Virus record (IMG/VR): IMGVR_UViG_3300035698_005853
Span: 1-23,753 of that record
DNA length: 23,753 nt
Strand: one strand, 5' to 3'
DNA from: a virus
Of this stretch, positions 5,770 through 13,885 are shown one piece after another; the stretch's first letter is position 1, and every line of letters starts with the position of its first letter. Under the pieces are notes generated by a model that ran no database searches, had not been told where the DNA came from, and was given only the letters and a program-made list of their open reading frames with translations. The translations under genes and the position numbers were made by a program.

Positions 5770-6816
5770 ATGAAAGAAGAAATAATTACAAAGACAGTTG
5801 TAAGACTGGTTGCAAGAGAGCTTGACGAAGCAGTAGCAACAGAGAGAGTTAAACAGGCATATGAGAAACTTCTAGAAGATGTAGATGTTTCTGAATATAC
5901 TGATAGTAGAATTGAAAACGTGTTGTATATTGCTGTATCAAAAAGCATTAAATACAAACCTTCAAGTGATAATAAACCCAATGAACAGATCGATGGTGTT
6001 TGTATTGGATTTAATCAAAAACAAGATGATGCTGAGAAGTTAAGACGTAATAACTTAAAATATGCTGAGAAAGTATTTACAGATAACAATGATTATCAGG
6101 TTGCTATAACAGAAGGATTCATTGAGTATTCATTTGATAAAGAAGGTGAACAGGAATTTGTAGATGGAAAACCTGTAGTCATTCCTATTGATAATAGAGA
6201 GTTCATTGATAATGCTGGAACAATGAAAAACTTCAATCTTGGAAAAGAATTTAAATCACGTTTTCAGAGAGAAGCATATTTTATTATAGATGGTAAATTA
6301 CGTAAAGTTGTGGGTGATATTGATCCTGCGATTGGTGTTGAATATCAAATTAATACTAATAATGTTAATAATAAAGTAATATTTACAAATAAAGGTGGTA
6401 TTACTAATATTGATTCAATGACAGCTACACAATTATGGGATTTCGTATTACAGTTTGCAGATGATTTTGATGAATCAGTTCCACTTAATGATATTGAAGA
6501 TAAAAAAGAATGGGATTTAATTATTACTATTGCTGACGTTTCAGGAAAACCGAAGACGAAGAAAGGTTCTCCATTCTTACTATTACGTAATGATGACAGT
6601 CTTAATGCTGTAAGTGGATTTGTATCATTTAATACAGACATAGAATCATATCTTGATGATATTAATGAATGCAACGAAGTAATTGTTATTGGAATCGTTA
6701 AAGATGGATATGGTGGTTACGGAAAATCAATTGCACTTTGTGGTGTGATTCGTAATCCAGATACAGATGATGTAGCATCTATTGCTAACAAGCTTGGTGG
6801 AATGTTTATAGAATAA
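5770..6816 (+). CDS. Probable OB-fold ssDNA-binding (RPA-like) protein
   Basis: A 348-residue acidic protein with GGTG nine bases upstream of its ATG. The N-terminal ~60 residues are helical and charged. The C-terminal third (residues ~245-335) has the alternating strands and Gly loops of an OB-fold: WDLIITIADVSGKPKTKKGS, then FLLLRNDD, VIVIGIVKDGYGGYGKSIAL and CGVI. It is first in the operon with the Sak4-like ATPase and PolB, the usual place for a viral replication protein A. No zinc finger is seen. Codon use seems slightly less AT-biased than in the small genes. Identification is from pattern and context, not from a diagnostic motif. Confidence 0.45.
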   Translation: MKEEIITKTVVRLVARELDEAVATERVKQAYEKLLEDVDVSEYTDSRIENVLYIAVSKSIKYKPSSDNKPNEQIDGVCIGFNQKQDDAEKLRRNNLKYAEKVFTDNNDYQVAITEGFIEYSFDKEGEQEFVDGKPVVIPIDNREFIDNAGTMKNFNLGKEFKSRFQREAYFIIDGKLRKVVGDIDPAIGVEYQINTNNVNNKVIFTNKGGITNIDSMTATQLWDFVLQFADDFDESVPLNDIEDKKEWDLIITIADVSGKPKTKKGSPFLLLRNDDSLNAVSGFVSFNTDIESYLDDINECNEVIVIGIVKDGYGGYGKSIALCGVIRNPDTDDVASIANKLGGMFIE

Positions 6817-6833
6817 ATTTGGAGTTAAGATAA

Positions 6834-7652
6834 ATGGCATTAACAAGTTCAAGAACCGTTGCGTCAAAAAAAGCAACAATGACAGTGGAAGAATTACATA
6901 AGTTGTTTAAAACAACCAAAGAACTTCCACCAATTAGAGGATTTAAATTGGGTGTTGCATCAAAAGAAGATGGTGGAAAAACACACTTTAGTTTAACACC
7001 AAAGGGTGATATCTACTTTATTGATATTGAGAGTGAAAGTAGAACTGTTGTTGAGAAATTTCCTGATGATGTTAAAGATAGATTATATATCTTTGATGTA
7101 GTAGAAATGATGAAAGAAAGGAAGAAAGCTATGACTTCAGATGATATTCTTAATGAAGTTGAGAATATTATATCAACACTTAAAGATTATGCTATTGCAA
7201 ATCCAGATATTAAAGCTACAATAGTTATAGATTCTGATACTAATTTGTGGGCTAGATATAATAACTGGCTTACAGAACAGACAGATTTGGTTCGTAGTAA
7301 AAATACTGGAAAAATGATTAGAACTGAATATGGTCGTATTAATAAACGTCATTCTGAACTTAGAGATAATCTTAGAATGACTGGTTGGAATGTAATTATA
7401 ACTGGAAGATCATATCCTTCATATGATAATTCTGGTGGTATTATACCTGATGTGTATAATCCTAGATGGCAAGGTGAGATTCCGGGTTGGGTTGATGTTT
7501 GGGGAGAACTTAAAATGATGAATGGTAAACGCACATTTATTATTAAACGTTGTAGATATGATCATACACTTGCAGGATTAACAGTTGAAGAACCTACATA
7601 TGAAAAGGTTAAAGATTTCTTCTGTGCTAGGACGGGTATGACAATTGTCTGA
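6834..7652 (+). CDS. Sak4-like RecA-fold ATPase (phage AAA_24 type recombinase)
   Basis: A 272-residue protein with GGAG at 6821-6824 as ribosome-binding site. Walker A region: KLGVASKEDGGKTHF (GKT at residues 48-50), then DIYFIDIESESR. Walker B strand: ATIVIDSDTNLW (residues ~128-138), followed by RYNNWL. Then RHSELRDNLRMTGWNVIITGR, as in phage nucleotide-binding/Sak4 proteins. Those proteins anneal ssDNA and assist recombination next to an ssDNA-binding protein, which matches its position here. The P-loop is unusual: Ser stands where the first Gly is expected before GGKT. It overlaps the next gene by 8 bp. Confidence 0.7.
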   Translation: MALTSSRTVASKKATMTVEELHKLFKTTKELPPIRGFKLGVASKEDGGKTHFSLTPKGDIYFIDIESESRTVVEKFPDDVKDRLYIFDVVEMMKERKKAMTSDDILNEVENIISTLKDYAIANPDIKATIVIDSDTNLWARYNNWLTEQTDLVRSKNTGKMIRTEYGRINKRHSELRDNLRMTGWNVIITGRSYPSYDNSGGIIPDVYNPRWQGEIPGWVDVWGELKMMNGKRTFIIKRCRYDHTLAGLTVEEPTYEKVKDFFCARTGMTIV

Positions 7653-7863
7653 TAATAAATATGAATGTTTATCTAGATATGTTTTTACAGATCCGTTAAT
7701 ATCTGATGCTGACGATATGTTTAAAATAACGTGGACTATTGAGTTTGATGAAGATAATATACCTAATTATAAAACAAATATTAGAAAGTTAACTTATATT
7801 GAAAAGTTTAAACGTAAACTCTGTATGTGGTGTGGTGATGTTAAGTTACGAGTCTTTGGATAG
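7645..7863 (+). CDS. Hypothetical small protein between Sak4-like gene and polB
   Basis: A 72-residue frame starting with TTG at 7645 inside the previous stop region. No in-frame ATG occurs until DMFKI, 24 residues later. Acidic N-terminal part (ISDADDMFKITW), then a basic end with CMWCGDVKLRVFG, including a CxxC pair. Its last 26 bp overlap the proposed PolB start. Function unknown. Confidence 0.5.
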   Translation: MSDNKYECLSRYVFTDPLISDADDMFKITWTIEFDEDNIPNYKTNIRKLTYIEKFKRKLCMWCGDVKLRVFG

Positions 7864-10177
7864 AGATATATTAATTCGTGGTAGAAATGAAGATAAAACT
7901 AGATATGAGAAAACAGTAACTTATAAACCATACTTTTATATTGATTCTCCAGACGGAAATTATACGTCACTTTTCGGAGATACATTAGATAAAATAGAAT
8001 GTGAAAATCAATATACATTATTTACTGAAAAGAAGAAATATAAAAAGACTTACGAAAGTGATGTTTTACATGCAAATAGATATTTAATTGATACGTATGA
8101 TACAATTGAAAAAGAACCAATCAGAATATGTTATTTGGATATTGAAACAGAAGATCGTGATGGGTTTCCTGATATTAGTAAAGCAGATAAACCGATTCTA
8201 TCTATAGCTTTTTATGATAACTTTACAGACAATTATACTATATTAGTAACGTCTCCAACATCCACTGAACGTATAGAAAAACGTATCTTTGATTTAGATG
8301 AAGATGAGATAAATGTAAATTATATTGAATGTGAAAAAGAACAGCAGATGTTAAGAACATTTGTTGATTTGGTAATCAAATTAGATTTTGATATATTTTA
8401 TGCGTGGAATGGTGGAACACAAAATTGGAAAAAAGAAGGTGGGTTTGATTATCCTTACATCTTTAACAGAATGAAAAGGTTAAAATTGAAAACGTCTAAA
8501 TTATCACCAATTGAAAAAACAGATAGACGCTCTGGTTTTCCATTAGGACGTGCATGGTTGGATTTAATGAAGGCTCACAGAAAGTTATCTACACAAGAGC
8601 TAGAATCATATGCACTCAATGCAGTTGGTGAAGCTGAATTGGGTATAGGTAAGATGTATCACGAAGAAAAGATTGGTGATATGTGGGAAAATAATTTAGA
8701 TAAATTTTCTAAATATAACCTAAAAGATGTTTATATCATGGTTGGTATAGATAATAAGAAAGGTGTTACTGATTACTTAGATACTATTAGACGAACGACC
8801 TTCTGTAATTGGAATGATTTATTATGGAATAGTAAAGTATTAGATTTCTATGCACTTAAATATGCAAAGAAGCTTAATATAGTTTTGCCAAATAAAAATA
8901 AAGGTAATGAAGACGAAGCATCAATTGAAGGTGCGAGAGTATTAATTCCTATAATTGGTATACATAAAGGTATAGCGGCATTAGATGTCATGTCTTTGTA
9001 CCCAACTGCAATTGTAACATGTAATATGTCTCCAGAAACACTTATCAATGAACAATATGCGAATGAAAATAACATTCCAATATGTAAAGTTGATGATATA
9101 TGTTTTAGAGTTGATAAACGAGGGTTCGTGCCACTTATTGTAGAAGATTTGTGGAAGTTGAGAACTGTCTATAAAAAAGAACGCAATAAATATTCTGTGC
9201 ATTCTAATGAATATGCTAAATATGATACACTTCAGACTGTATGTAAATTTTTAATTAATTCAATTTATGGTGTTTTATTACTTAAAGTATTTAGATTATA
9301 TAATAGAAATGTTGGTAAATCTGTAACATATTTTGGTAGAAAATATAATGAATACATGGAAAGTTTTGTATTAAATTTAAATTATAAACCAATATTAGGC
9401 GATACAGATTCTATATATGTTAAGTTAAAAACATCTACATATTCAGATAGAGTTAAAGAAGCAAAATTGCTTGCACAAAAAATAAATGATACTAATTCAA
9501 ATTGGTGTGATAAGATGTGGGGAAACTCTAAGTTTAATCAATTAGAATTAGAATTTGAAGAGTTGTATCAAACACTTGTTACACTTCCTGCACGTGATGG
9601 TTCTGCGGCAAAGAAGAGATATTTTGGTATAGCATATTATAAAGATGGTATTGATTTACGTTTAGAACCAGAGTTATGTTTTAAAGGTATTAATGCGAAA
9701 CGAAGTGATACTCCAAATATATTACGTAACTTTCAAAAGGATATATTTAAAATGATTTTGTTAGGTAAATATGATGGTGCTAAAGAACAAGTTAAGATGA
9801 TGTATTATGATATTACACATGGAAAATATACACCAGAAGAAATTGCTATACCAAAAGGTATGAGTAAAAACATATCTGAATATATAGATACTATACCGAT
9901 ACATGTTCGTGGTGCTATCTATGCTAATGCTTTTTGTGGTGAAAATATTAAACGTGATAAAATTAAATATATTTACGTCAATGAACGAATTAGACCAAAA
10001 GGTAATCCACCAACAAATGTAGTATCATTTGCAGAAAAGTTTCCTGAAGGTTATAAACCGGATATAATTACTATGGCTGATAAACTATTAATCTATCAGT
10101 ATGACACATTATTTAAGGTTATGAAATGGGATATAAATGAATTAAAAGGACAATGCAGTCTCTTAGCATATATGTAG
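7838..10177 (+). CDS. polB: Family B DNA polymerase with 3'-5' exonuclease
   Basis: A 779-residue replicative polymerase. Exo I YLDIETE (D101, E103), Exo II in NGGTQNWKKEGGFDYPYI (to ~207) and Exo III YNLKD (293-297) are intact, so proofreading should work. Polymerase motifs: A LDVMSLYPTAI (D383), B KFLINSIYG (470-478), C GDTDSIYV (D522, D524) and the KKRYFG loop (592-597). The start is ATG 7838 after GGTGTGGTG; the frame is open to TTG 7799, but that lies deeper in the upstream gene. No intein or intron interrupts it. Motif A has SLYPT where cellular enzymes have SLYPS. It should replicate the genome with the encoded clamp and loader. Confidence 0.95.
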   Translation: MLSYESLDRDILIRGRNEDKTRYEKTVTYKPYFYIDSPDGNYTSLFGDTLDKIECENQYTLFTEKKKYKKTYESDVLHANRYLIDTYDTIEKEPIRICYLDIETEDRDGFPDISKADKPILSIAFYDNFTDNYTILVTSPTSTERIEKRIFDLDEDEINVNYIECEKEQQMLRTFVDLVIKLDFDIFYAWNGGTQNWKKEGGFDYPYIFNRMKRLKLKTSKLSPIEKTDRRSGFPLGRAWLDLMKAHRKLSTQELESYALNAVGEAELGIGKMYHEEKIGDMWENNLDKFSKYNLKDVYIMVGIDNKKGVTDYLDTIRRTTFCNWNDLLWNSKVLDFYALKYAKKLNIVLPNKNKGNEDEASIEGARVLIPIIGIHKGIAALDVMSLYPTAIVTCNMSPETLINEQYANENNIPICKVDDICFRVDKRGFVPLIVEDLWKLRTVYKKERNKYSVHSNEYAKYDTLQTVCKFLINSIYGVLLLKVFRLYNRNVGKSVTYFGRKYNEYMESFVLNLNYKPILGDTDSIYVKLKTSTYSDRVKEAKLLAQKINDTNSNWCDKMWGNSKFNQLELEFEELYQTLVTLPARDGSAAKKRYFGIAYYKDGIDLRLEPELCFKGINAKRSDTPNILRNFQKDIFKMILLGKYDGAKEQVKMMYYDITHGKYTPEEIAIPKGMSKNISEYIDTIPIHVRGAIYANAFCGENIKRDKIKYIYVNERIRPKGNPPTNVVSFAEKFPEGYKPDIITMADKLLIYQYDTLFKVMKWDINELKGQCSLLAYM

Positions 10178-10185
10178 GTTATAAA

Positions 10186-10563
10186 ATGACAAAAATTGTT
10201 ATAAAGACAGATAGAAATGATTTTCAAGTATCACCAGATGTATTACAATATTTAGTAGAATGTAATAGCGTATTATTAATAAAAGAAGATGTAACAGAAG
10301 ATAATGATATAGATACATTACTTTATTGTGATGATTGTGGGTTGTATTTTGATGGAAAGTATATTTATGATATGTATTATAATCACATCAATAATGTTAG
10401 ATGTCATCCAGATTTAGTAAATGCAGTAGAGTATTGTGGTGATAAATCTTCTTATTATAATAATATTAAAGTTGTAGAGATACCAGATGATGTAGAATGG
10501 TTTATAGATCGTAGAGAGGATTATGGAGATCGAATATTTGAAAAATGTAGGATATGGGAATAA
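10186..10563 (+). CDS. Hypothetical protein, first of a tandem paralogue pair
   Basis: A 125-residue acidic protein. It shares its C-terminal block with the next gene: I-K-V-V-E-I-P-D-D-V-E-W then an acidic or polar run ending in a Trp near the C-terminus. Middle region has CDDCG. ATG 10186 lies eight bases after the polB stop; an upstream ATG at 10153 falls inside polB and is less likely. The TAA overlaps the next ATG (TAATG). This family occurs in phages without an assigned function, as far as I recall. Confidence 0.6.
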   Translation: MTKIVIKTDRNDFQVSPDVLQYLVECNSVLLIKEDVTEDNDIDTLLYCDDCGLYFDGKYIYDMYYNHINNVRCHPDLVNAVEYCGDKSSYYNNIKVVEIPDDVEWFIDRREDYGDRIFEKCRIWE

Positions 10564-10988
10564 TGGAAATAGTATTAAATACTTGTTATGGTGGTTTTGG
10601 ATTATCTAAAAGAGCTATAAAAAGATATTTTGAATTAATTGAGAAAGAATGTTATTTTTATATTACTGATTATACAATAAATAGTTATCGTATTGATACT
10701 GATATGGACGTTGAATGTGGGTTATGCACACATATTGCTACAAAATATCTAGGAAAAGTTCTTAATATGGATGATGGTAGAAGAGAGTTAAATAATAATT
10801 ATTTTAGTGAATATAGCATTATTAGAACCGATCCATTGCTTATTAAAGTTATTAAAGAACTTGGAGAAGCATCTAATGGACGAAATGCAAAACTAAAAAT
10901 TATAGAAATTCCTGATGATGTTGAATGGGAAATAGAAGAATATGATGGTATAGAACATATTGCGGAATATCATAGAACGTGGAATTAA
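10563..10988 (+). CDS. Hypothetical protein, second of a tandem paralogue pair
   Basis: A 141-residue protein starting MEIVLNTCYGGFGLS, a start I associate with a widespread phage protein of unknown function. It ends KIIEIPDDVEWEIEEYDG plus a WN terminus, matching the end of the preceding gene. ATG 10563 shares its A with the preceding stop, giving coupled translation; an in-frame ATG at 10554 is an alternative. The N-terminal half differs from its neighbour, so the pair looks like an old duplication with one copy changed. Confidence 0.65.
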   Translation: MEIVLNTCYGGFGLSKRAIKRYFELIEKECYFYITDYTINSYRIDTDMDVECGLCTHIATKYLGKVLNMDDGRRELNNNYFSEYSIIRTDPLLIKVIKELGEASNGRNAKLKIIEIPDDVEWEIEEYDGIEHIAEYHRTWN

Positions 10989-10989
10989 T

Positions 10990-11376
10990 ATGACAGAAGA
11001 TAAAAAAGATATTAAATTAATAGTTTCTGGATCACGTGATTTCAAAAATTATGAATTTATAGCATCTGAGATAAATAAATTAAAAGAAAGGTTTAATATC
11101 ATTGAAATTGTAGAAGGTGGAGCACGTGGTGTAGATTTGTGTGCGGCACAATATGCATATAATAATGATATAAAACAAATATCTTTCCCTGCAATGTGGA
11201 ATCAACATGGTAGAGGAGCAGGTATAATTCGTAATGAGTCTATGGCAGAATATGGCAATTACTTAATAGCATTTCCATATGAAAATAGTCGTGGAACTAA
11301 TAACATGATTAAATTAGCGAAAGAACATAATTTAGATGTTGTTATTGTTAAACTTGAAGGTATTAATAATGATTGA
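10990..11376 (+). CDS. SLOG-domain protein (YspA/DUF2493, DprA-related fold)
   Basis: A 128-residue Rossmann-like protein with LIVSGSRDF at residues ~9-17, VEGGARGVDLCAAQYA (~45-60) and FPAMWNQHGRGAGIIRNESM (~68-87). These are the conserved ligand-binding loops of the SLOG superfamily, which bind nucleotides or nucleotide-derived signals. Small stand-alone members are common in phages; their role is not established and could be in signalling, anti-defence or nucleotide handling. ATG 10990 is two bases after the previous stop; an ATG 30 bp upstream is inside the neighbour. Confidence 0.8.
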   Translation: MTEDKKDIKLIVSGSRDFKNYEFIASEINKLKERFNIIEIVEGGARGVDLCAAQYAYNNDIKQISFPAMWNQHGRGAGIIRNESMAEYGNYLIAFPYENSRGTNNMIKLAKEHNLDVVIVKLEGINND

Positions 11377-11393
11377 ATACGTTTACATACGTT
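11377..11393. repeat. Two ATACGTT direct repeats 10 bp apart
   Basis: ATACGTT at 11377-11383 and again at 11387-11393, a start-to-start distance of 10 bp, or one helical turn. They lie in the 36-bp gap upstream of the gene at 11413, just before its GGAGAG ribosome-binding site. This could be a tandem operator or only chance. Confidence 0.3.
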
Positions 11394-11412
11394 AAAGTAG
11401 GAGAGAATAAAA

Positions 11413-11766
11413 ATGATTATTATTAAAGTACATTTAAACAGAACACTTATAAAGTTTGTATCACCAGTATCATATGATTATAATGAACGTACAAATGTCT
11501 TAACAATTGTAGGTTCTGAGAATAAAACCACAGAGGTAGCAAGGTTCGTTTTTAATATTGCAAATTCATCATATTTCGTAGTATATGGTGAAGAACAGTC
11601 TGAAGGTATTGTTAAAGTAGAAAAAGATAACAAACAAGATGATAATACTAATGTAGAGTTGACAGATACATCTAAAACGAAAGAGGTAGTAGATAAGAAA
11701 GTAACTACAAAGACTAAAGAAGCTAAACCAACATCTACCAGTTTTGTTAAACCAAAAGGTAAGTAA
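11413..11766 (+). CDS. Hypothetical protein with charged low-complexity tail
   Basis: A 117-residue protein preceded by GGAGAG at good spacing. Residues 1-65 form a compact beta-rich domain (MIIIKVHLNRTLIKFVSP, LTIVGSEN, YFVVYGEE). The rest is a disordered Lys/Thr/Asp tail ending FVKPKGK. The gene is four bases upstream of the PCNA gene, so the tail might contact replication proteins, but no canonical PIP box (QxxhxxFF) is present. No family recognised. Confidence 0.55.
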   Translation: MIIIKVHLNRTLIKFVSPVSYDYNERTNVLTIVGSENKTTEVARFVFNIANSSYFVVYGEEQSEGIVKVEKDNKQDDNTNVELTDTSKTKEVVDKKVTTKTKEAKPTSTSFVKPKGK

Positions 11767-11770
11767 TTAA

Positions 11771-12472
11771 ATGGTTGAATTTACTGTAAATAAAAATGAT
11801 TTTAAAATATTTATTGGTGCATTAAATCCAACCCTATTTGAATGTGAGATTGATATAGGTTCTGAACAGTTACATGTTGAAGGATTGGATACATCGAAAG
11901 TTTGTTTTGTAACAGTAGATTATTTTAAAAATTTAAATGCTACCGATATCGATAAAGTATATTTATATTTATCAAAAGTTAAAGATTTTATAAATAAATG
12001 TAAAGAAGATAATATATATGTTACAACGACAAAACAAGTAGCATCATTTGAATGTGGAAATATGCATTTGGATATTAAATTGTTTAAAAATTTAAATGAT
12101 GAACGAAGTCCACCAACGATACCAACAACTGTTGATGCTAATTTAGATAATAAACAGTTTTATAATGCAATAAAGAGTATTAATAATGTAAATGAACGTG
12201 TAAAGTTTACTATGCTTAGTGATTGTATGTTGGTTAATGTTAGTGATGAAAATGATTTGTATGAATGGAGAATAGATATAGAGAATACTAATGATGATTT
12301 AGTAAACGAAATTGTGTCATCATATTCATACGAGTTTATAAATGATATTTCAGCAGGATTGAAGCATTTTGAAACAGTAAATATTAAGTTTGGAAATGAT
12401 ATGCCATTAATTTTAAGTGGGCATGATGATTTATTTGATATTGAATATATATTAGCTCCTAGAATTGTGTGA
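11771..12472 (+). CDS. pcn: PCNA-like sliding clamp
   Basis: A 233-residue protein of typical archaeal PCNA length. N-terminal domain: LHVEGLDTSKVCFVTVDYF (residues ~33-51) corresponds to the DxSxV segment of PCNA. C-terminal domain: residues ~188-233 carry the helix followed by VNIKFGNDMPLILSG and the final YILAPRI, matching the Pl-L and yLAPRI ends of the family. It should form a ring that tethers PolB to DNA. Sequence is strongly diverged in the middle. The stop overlaps the region before the nuclease start; RFC small subunit is 1.4 kb downstream. Confidence 0.82.
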   Translation: MVEFTVNKNDFKIFIGALNPTLFECEIDIGSEQLHVEGLDTSKVCFVTVDYFKNLNATDIDKVYLYLSKVKDFINKCKEDNIYVTTTKQVASFECGNMHLDIKLFKNLNDERSPPTIPTTVDANLDNKQFYNAIKSINNVNERVKFTMLSDCMLVNVSDENDLYEWRIDIENTNDDLVNEIVSSYSYEFINDISAGLKHFETVNIKFGNDMPLILSGHDDLFDIEYILAPRIV

Positions 12473-12476
12473 TGAT

Positions 12477-13205
12477 ATGTTAATTACAATAGATGGTGAA
12501 CAAAAAGATTATGGTGATGTAAATTCTCCAGAATATATGACAAAATCTCAAATTTTTAGTTATGATTTTTGTCCGATACAATACTTTAAACAGTATATAT
12601 TAAAAGAGAAACAAAAACCAACATATCAAATGGTTTTAGGTACTAGAATACACGATTATTTCGATACGTTTTTTAAACATATTGATGAGATACCAACGAG
12701 TTTATGGCAAGAAACCATACCACAAAACTTTGCTGAGAATGAGAAACATATGTGTTTAAATTTTTTATGTAAAGAAGATGAGAGATATGCAACATTAGAT
12801 TATGAACATTTTGTTCCATTTGCTAATGAATTGTGGTGTCAAAGTGAGAATCTTAAAATTCGAGGGTATATAGATCGTATTGATTGGATTAATAAAGATG
12901 AAAATGAACTTATGATTGTTGAATATAAAACTGGAAATACATTTAAAGATGTACAGTTACGACAAGAATTAGCATTTTATAGTATAATGTTTAATGATGT
13001 AACAGAAAATCAATATAATGTTACACATACATCATGTTTTAATCCAAAACTTAATAGATATGAAGAATGGGAAATTAAAAAACGTGATATTGTTAATGCA
13101 ACTAAAAAATGGGATAAATTAAAAAATGCTGTAGATACAATGACATTTAATAGTAAATGTAGTGATTTTAAATTACAGGTATGTGGTAGATGTGAACGTA
13201 AATAA
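12477..13205 (+). CDS. Cas4/RecB-like PD-(D/E)XK exonuclease with Fe-S cysteines
   Basis: A 242-residue protein. SQIFSYDFCPIQYF gives C32; GTRIHDYFD gives the motif-I His (H59); RGYIDRIDW gives D133; IVEYKTG gives E149 and K151 (ExK); and QLRQELAFY is the Q-x-x-x-Y-type helix. Three Cys cluster at the end (C228, C236, C239), so with C32 they can bind a 4Fe-4S cluster as in Cas4 and AddB. Likely a DNA exonuclease that makes ssDNA ends for the Sak4-like annealing ATPase. No CRISPR array is near. Start is ATG 12477; the frame also has an upstream TTG at 12465. Confidence 0.82.
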   Translation: MLITIDGEQKDYGDVNSPEYMTKSQIFSYDFCPIQYFKQYILKEKQKPTYQMVLGTRIHDYFDTFFKHIDEIPTSLWQETIPQNFAENEKHMCLNFLCKEDERYATLDYEHFVPFANELWCQSENLKIRGYIDRIDWINKDENELMIVEYKTGNTFKDVQLRQELAFYSIMFNDVTENQYNVTHTSCFNPKLNRYEEWEIKKRDIVNATKKWDKLKNAVDTMTFNSKCSDFKLQVCGRCERK

Positions 13206-13226
13206 TATGTTAAAGGTAATTTCAAT

Positions 13227-13613
13227 ATGAAACAAACAAAAACAGAGTTGTATAGAACGTGTGAAGTTTGTGGAAAAACAAAACATATAACAGAATTTAG
13301 AAAAGATCGTAGCAAATCTACTGGATATAGATACACTTGTAAAGATTGTAAGAATAAATATGAGCGTTCAAGAATACGTTTAGCTAAAATTCAATGTATA
13401 TTATATAAAGGTGGTCGATGTGCTTTATGTGGACTGGAACTTTCACTAGATACATTGCATGTTTATGAATTTCATCATCTTGTTCCTAAAGATAAGAAAT
13501 TTACAATATCATCCAAAGGTTACAATTTAAATGATCCTTTAGTTAAAAAAGAACTTAAAAAATGTGTATTGTTATGTGCAAATGGACATAGATATGCACA
13601 TAGAAGAAAATAG
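13227..13613 (+). CDS. HNH endonuclease with N-terminal zinc ribbon
   Basis: A 128-residue protein. Residues ~11-45: a zinc ribbon CEVCGKTKHITEF...CKDCKNKY, a module often found on phage HNH proteins. Residues ~66-127: HNH fold with CALCGLELSL, YEFHHLVPKDKKF (the HH pair) and CVLLCANGHRYAH. It likely nicks or cuts dsDNA; it may be a free-standing homing nuclease or a packaging/repair-related nuclease. It sits between the Cas4-like nuclease and a small zinc-ribbon gene. Confidence 0.85.
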   Translation: MKQTKTELYRTCEVCGKTKHITEFRKDRSKSTGYRYTCKDCKNKYERSRIRLAKIQCILYKGGRCALCGLELSLDTLHVYEFHHLVPKDKKFTISSKGYNLNDPLVKKELKKCVLLCANGHRYAHRRK

Positions 13614-13615
13614 AT

Positions 13616-13885
13616 ATGTATTATACAATTATAATTTCTGGAAATGGAATATATTTTTATGATAAGTATTATTATTCATTAAATATATTAATGTCTGAAT
13701 TAGATGAATGTATTAATGTTTTTTCTATAGATGTTCACAAATTAAGTTGTCCTAAATGTAATTCTGAGTTTGATTTTTGGAATTATGAAGTTGGTTATGA
13801 TTATATAAGATGTAAAGAATGTCATGAAGAAATATCATTATATGATTTATATGATTACTTTGAGAGTGCTAAACAAAATGAATGA
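13616..13885 (+). CDS. Small zinc-ribbon protein
   Basis: An 89-residue protein with a beta-rich first half (YYTIIISGNGIYFYD) and a zinc ribbon CPKCNSEFDFWNYEVGYDYI...CKECHEEI at residues ~43-68. It starts two bases after the HNH stop and its end overlaps the RFC start by 8 bp. Unknown function; the ribbon might recruit a replication or transcription factor. Confidence 0.65.
   Translation: MYYTIIISGNGIYFYDKYYYSLNILMSELDECINVFSIDVHKLSCPKCNSEFDFWNYEVGYDYIRCKECHEEISLYDLYDYFESAKQNE

Noticed and set aside
6345-6674. 109-codon open frame on the - strand
   Set aside because: Antisense of the probable ssDNA-binding protein gene with no recognisable protein features.
8990-9420. Intein or intron in polB
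   Set aside because: Motifs A, B and C are contiguous at normal spacing with no insertion.
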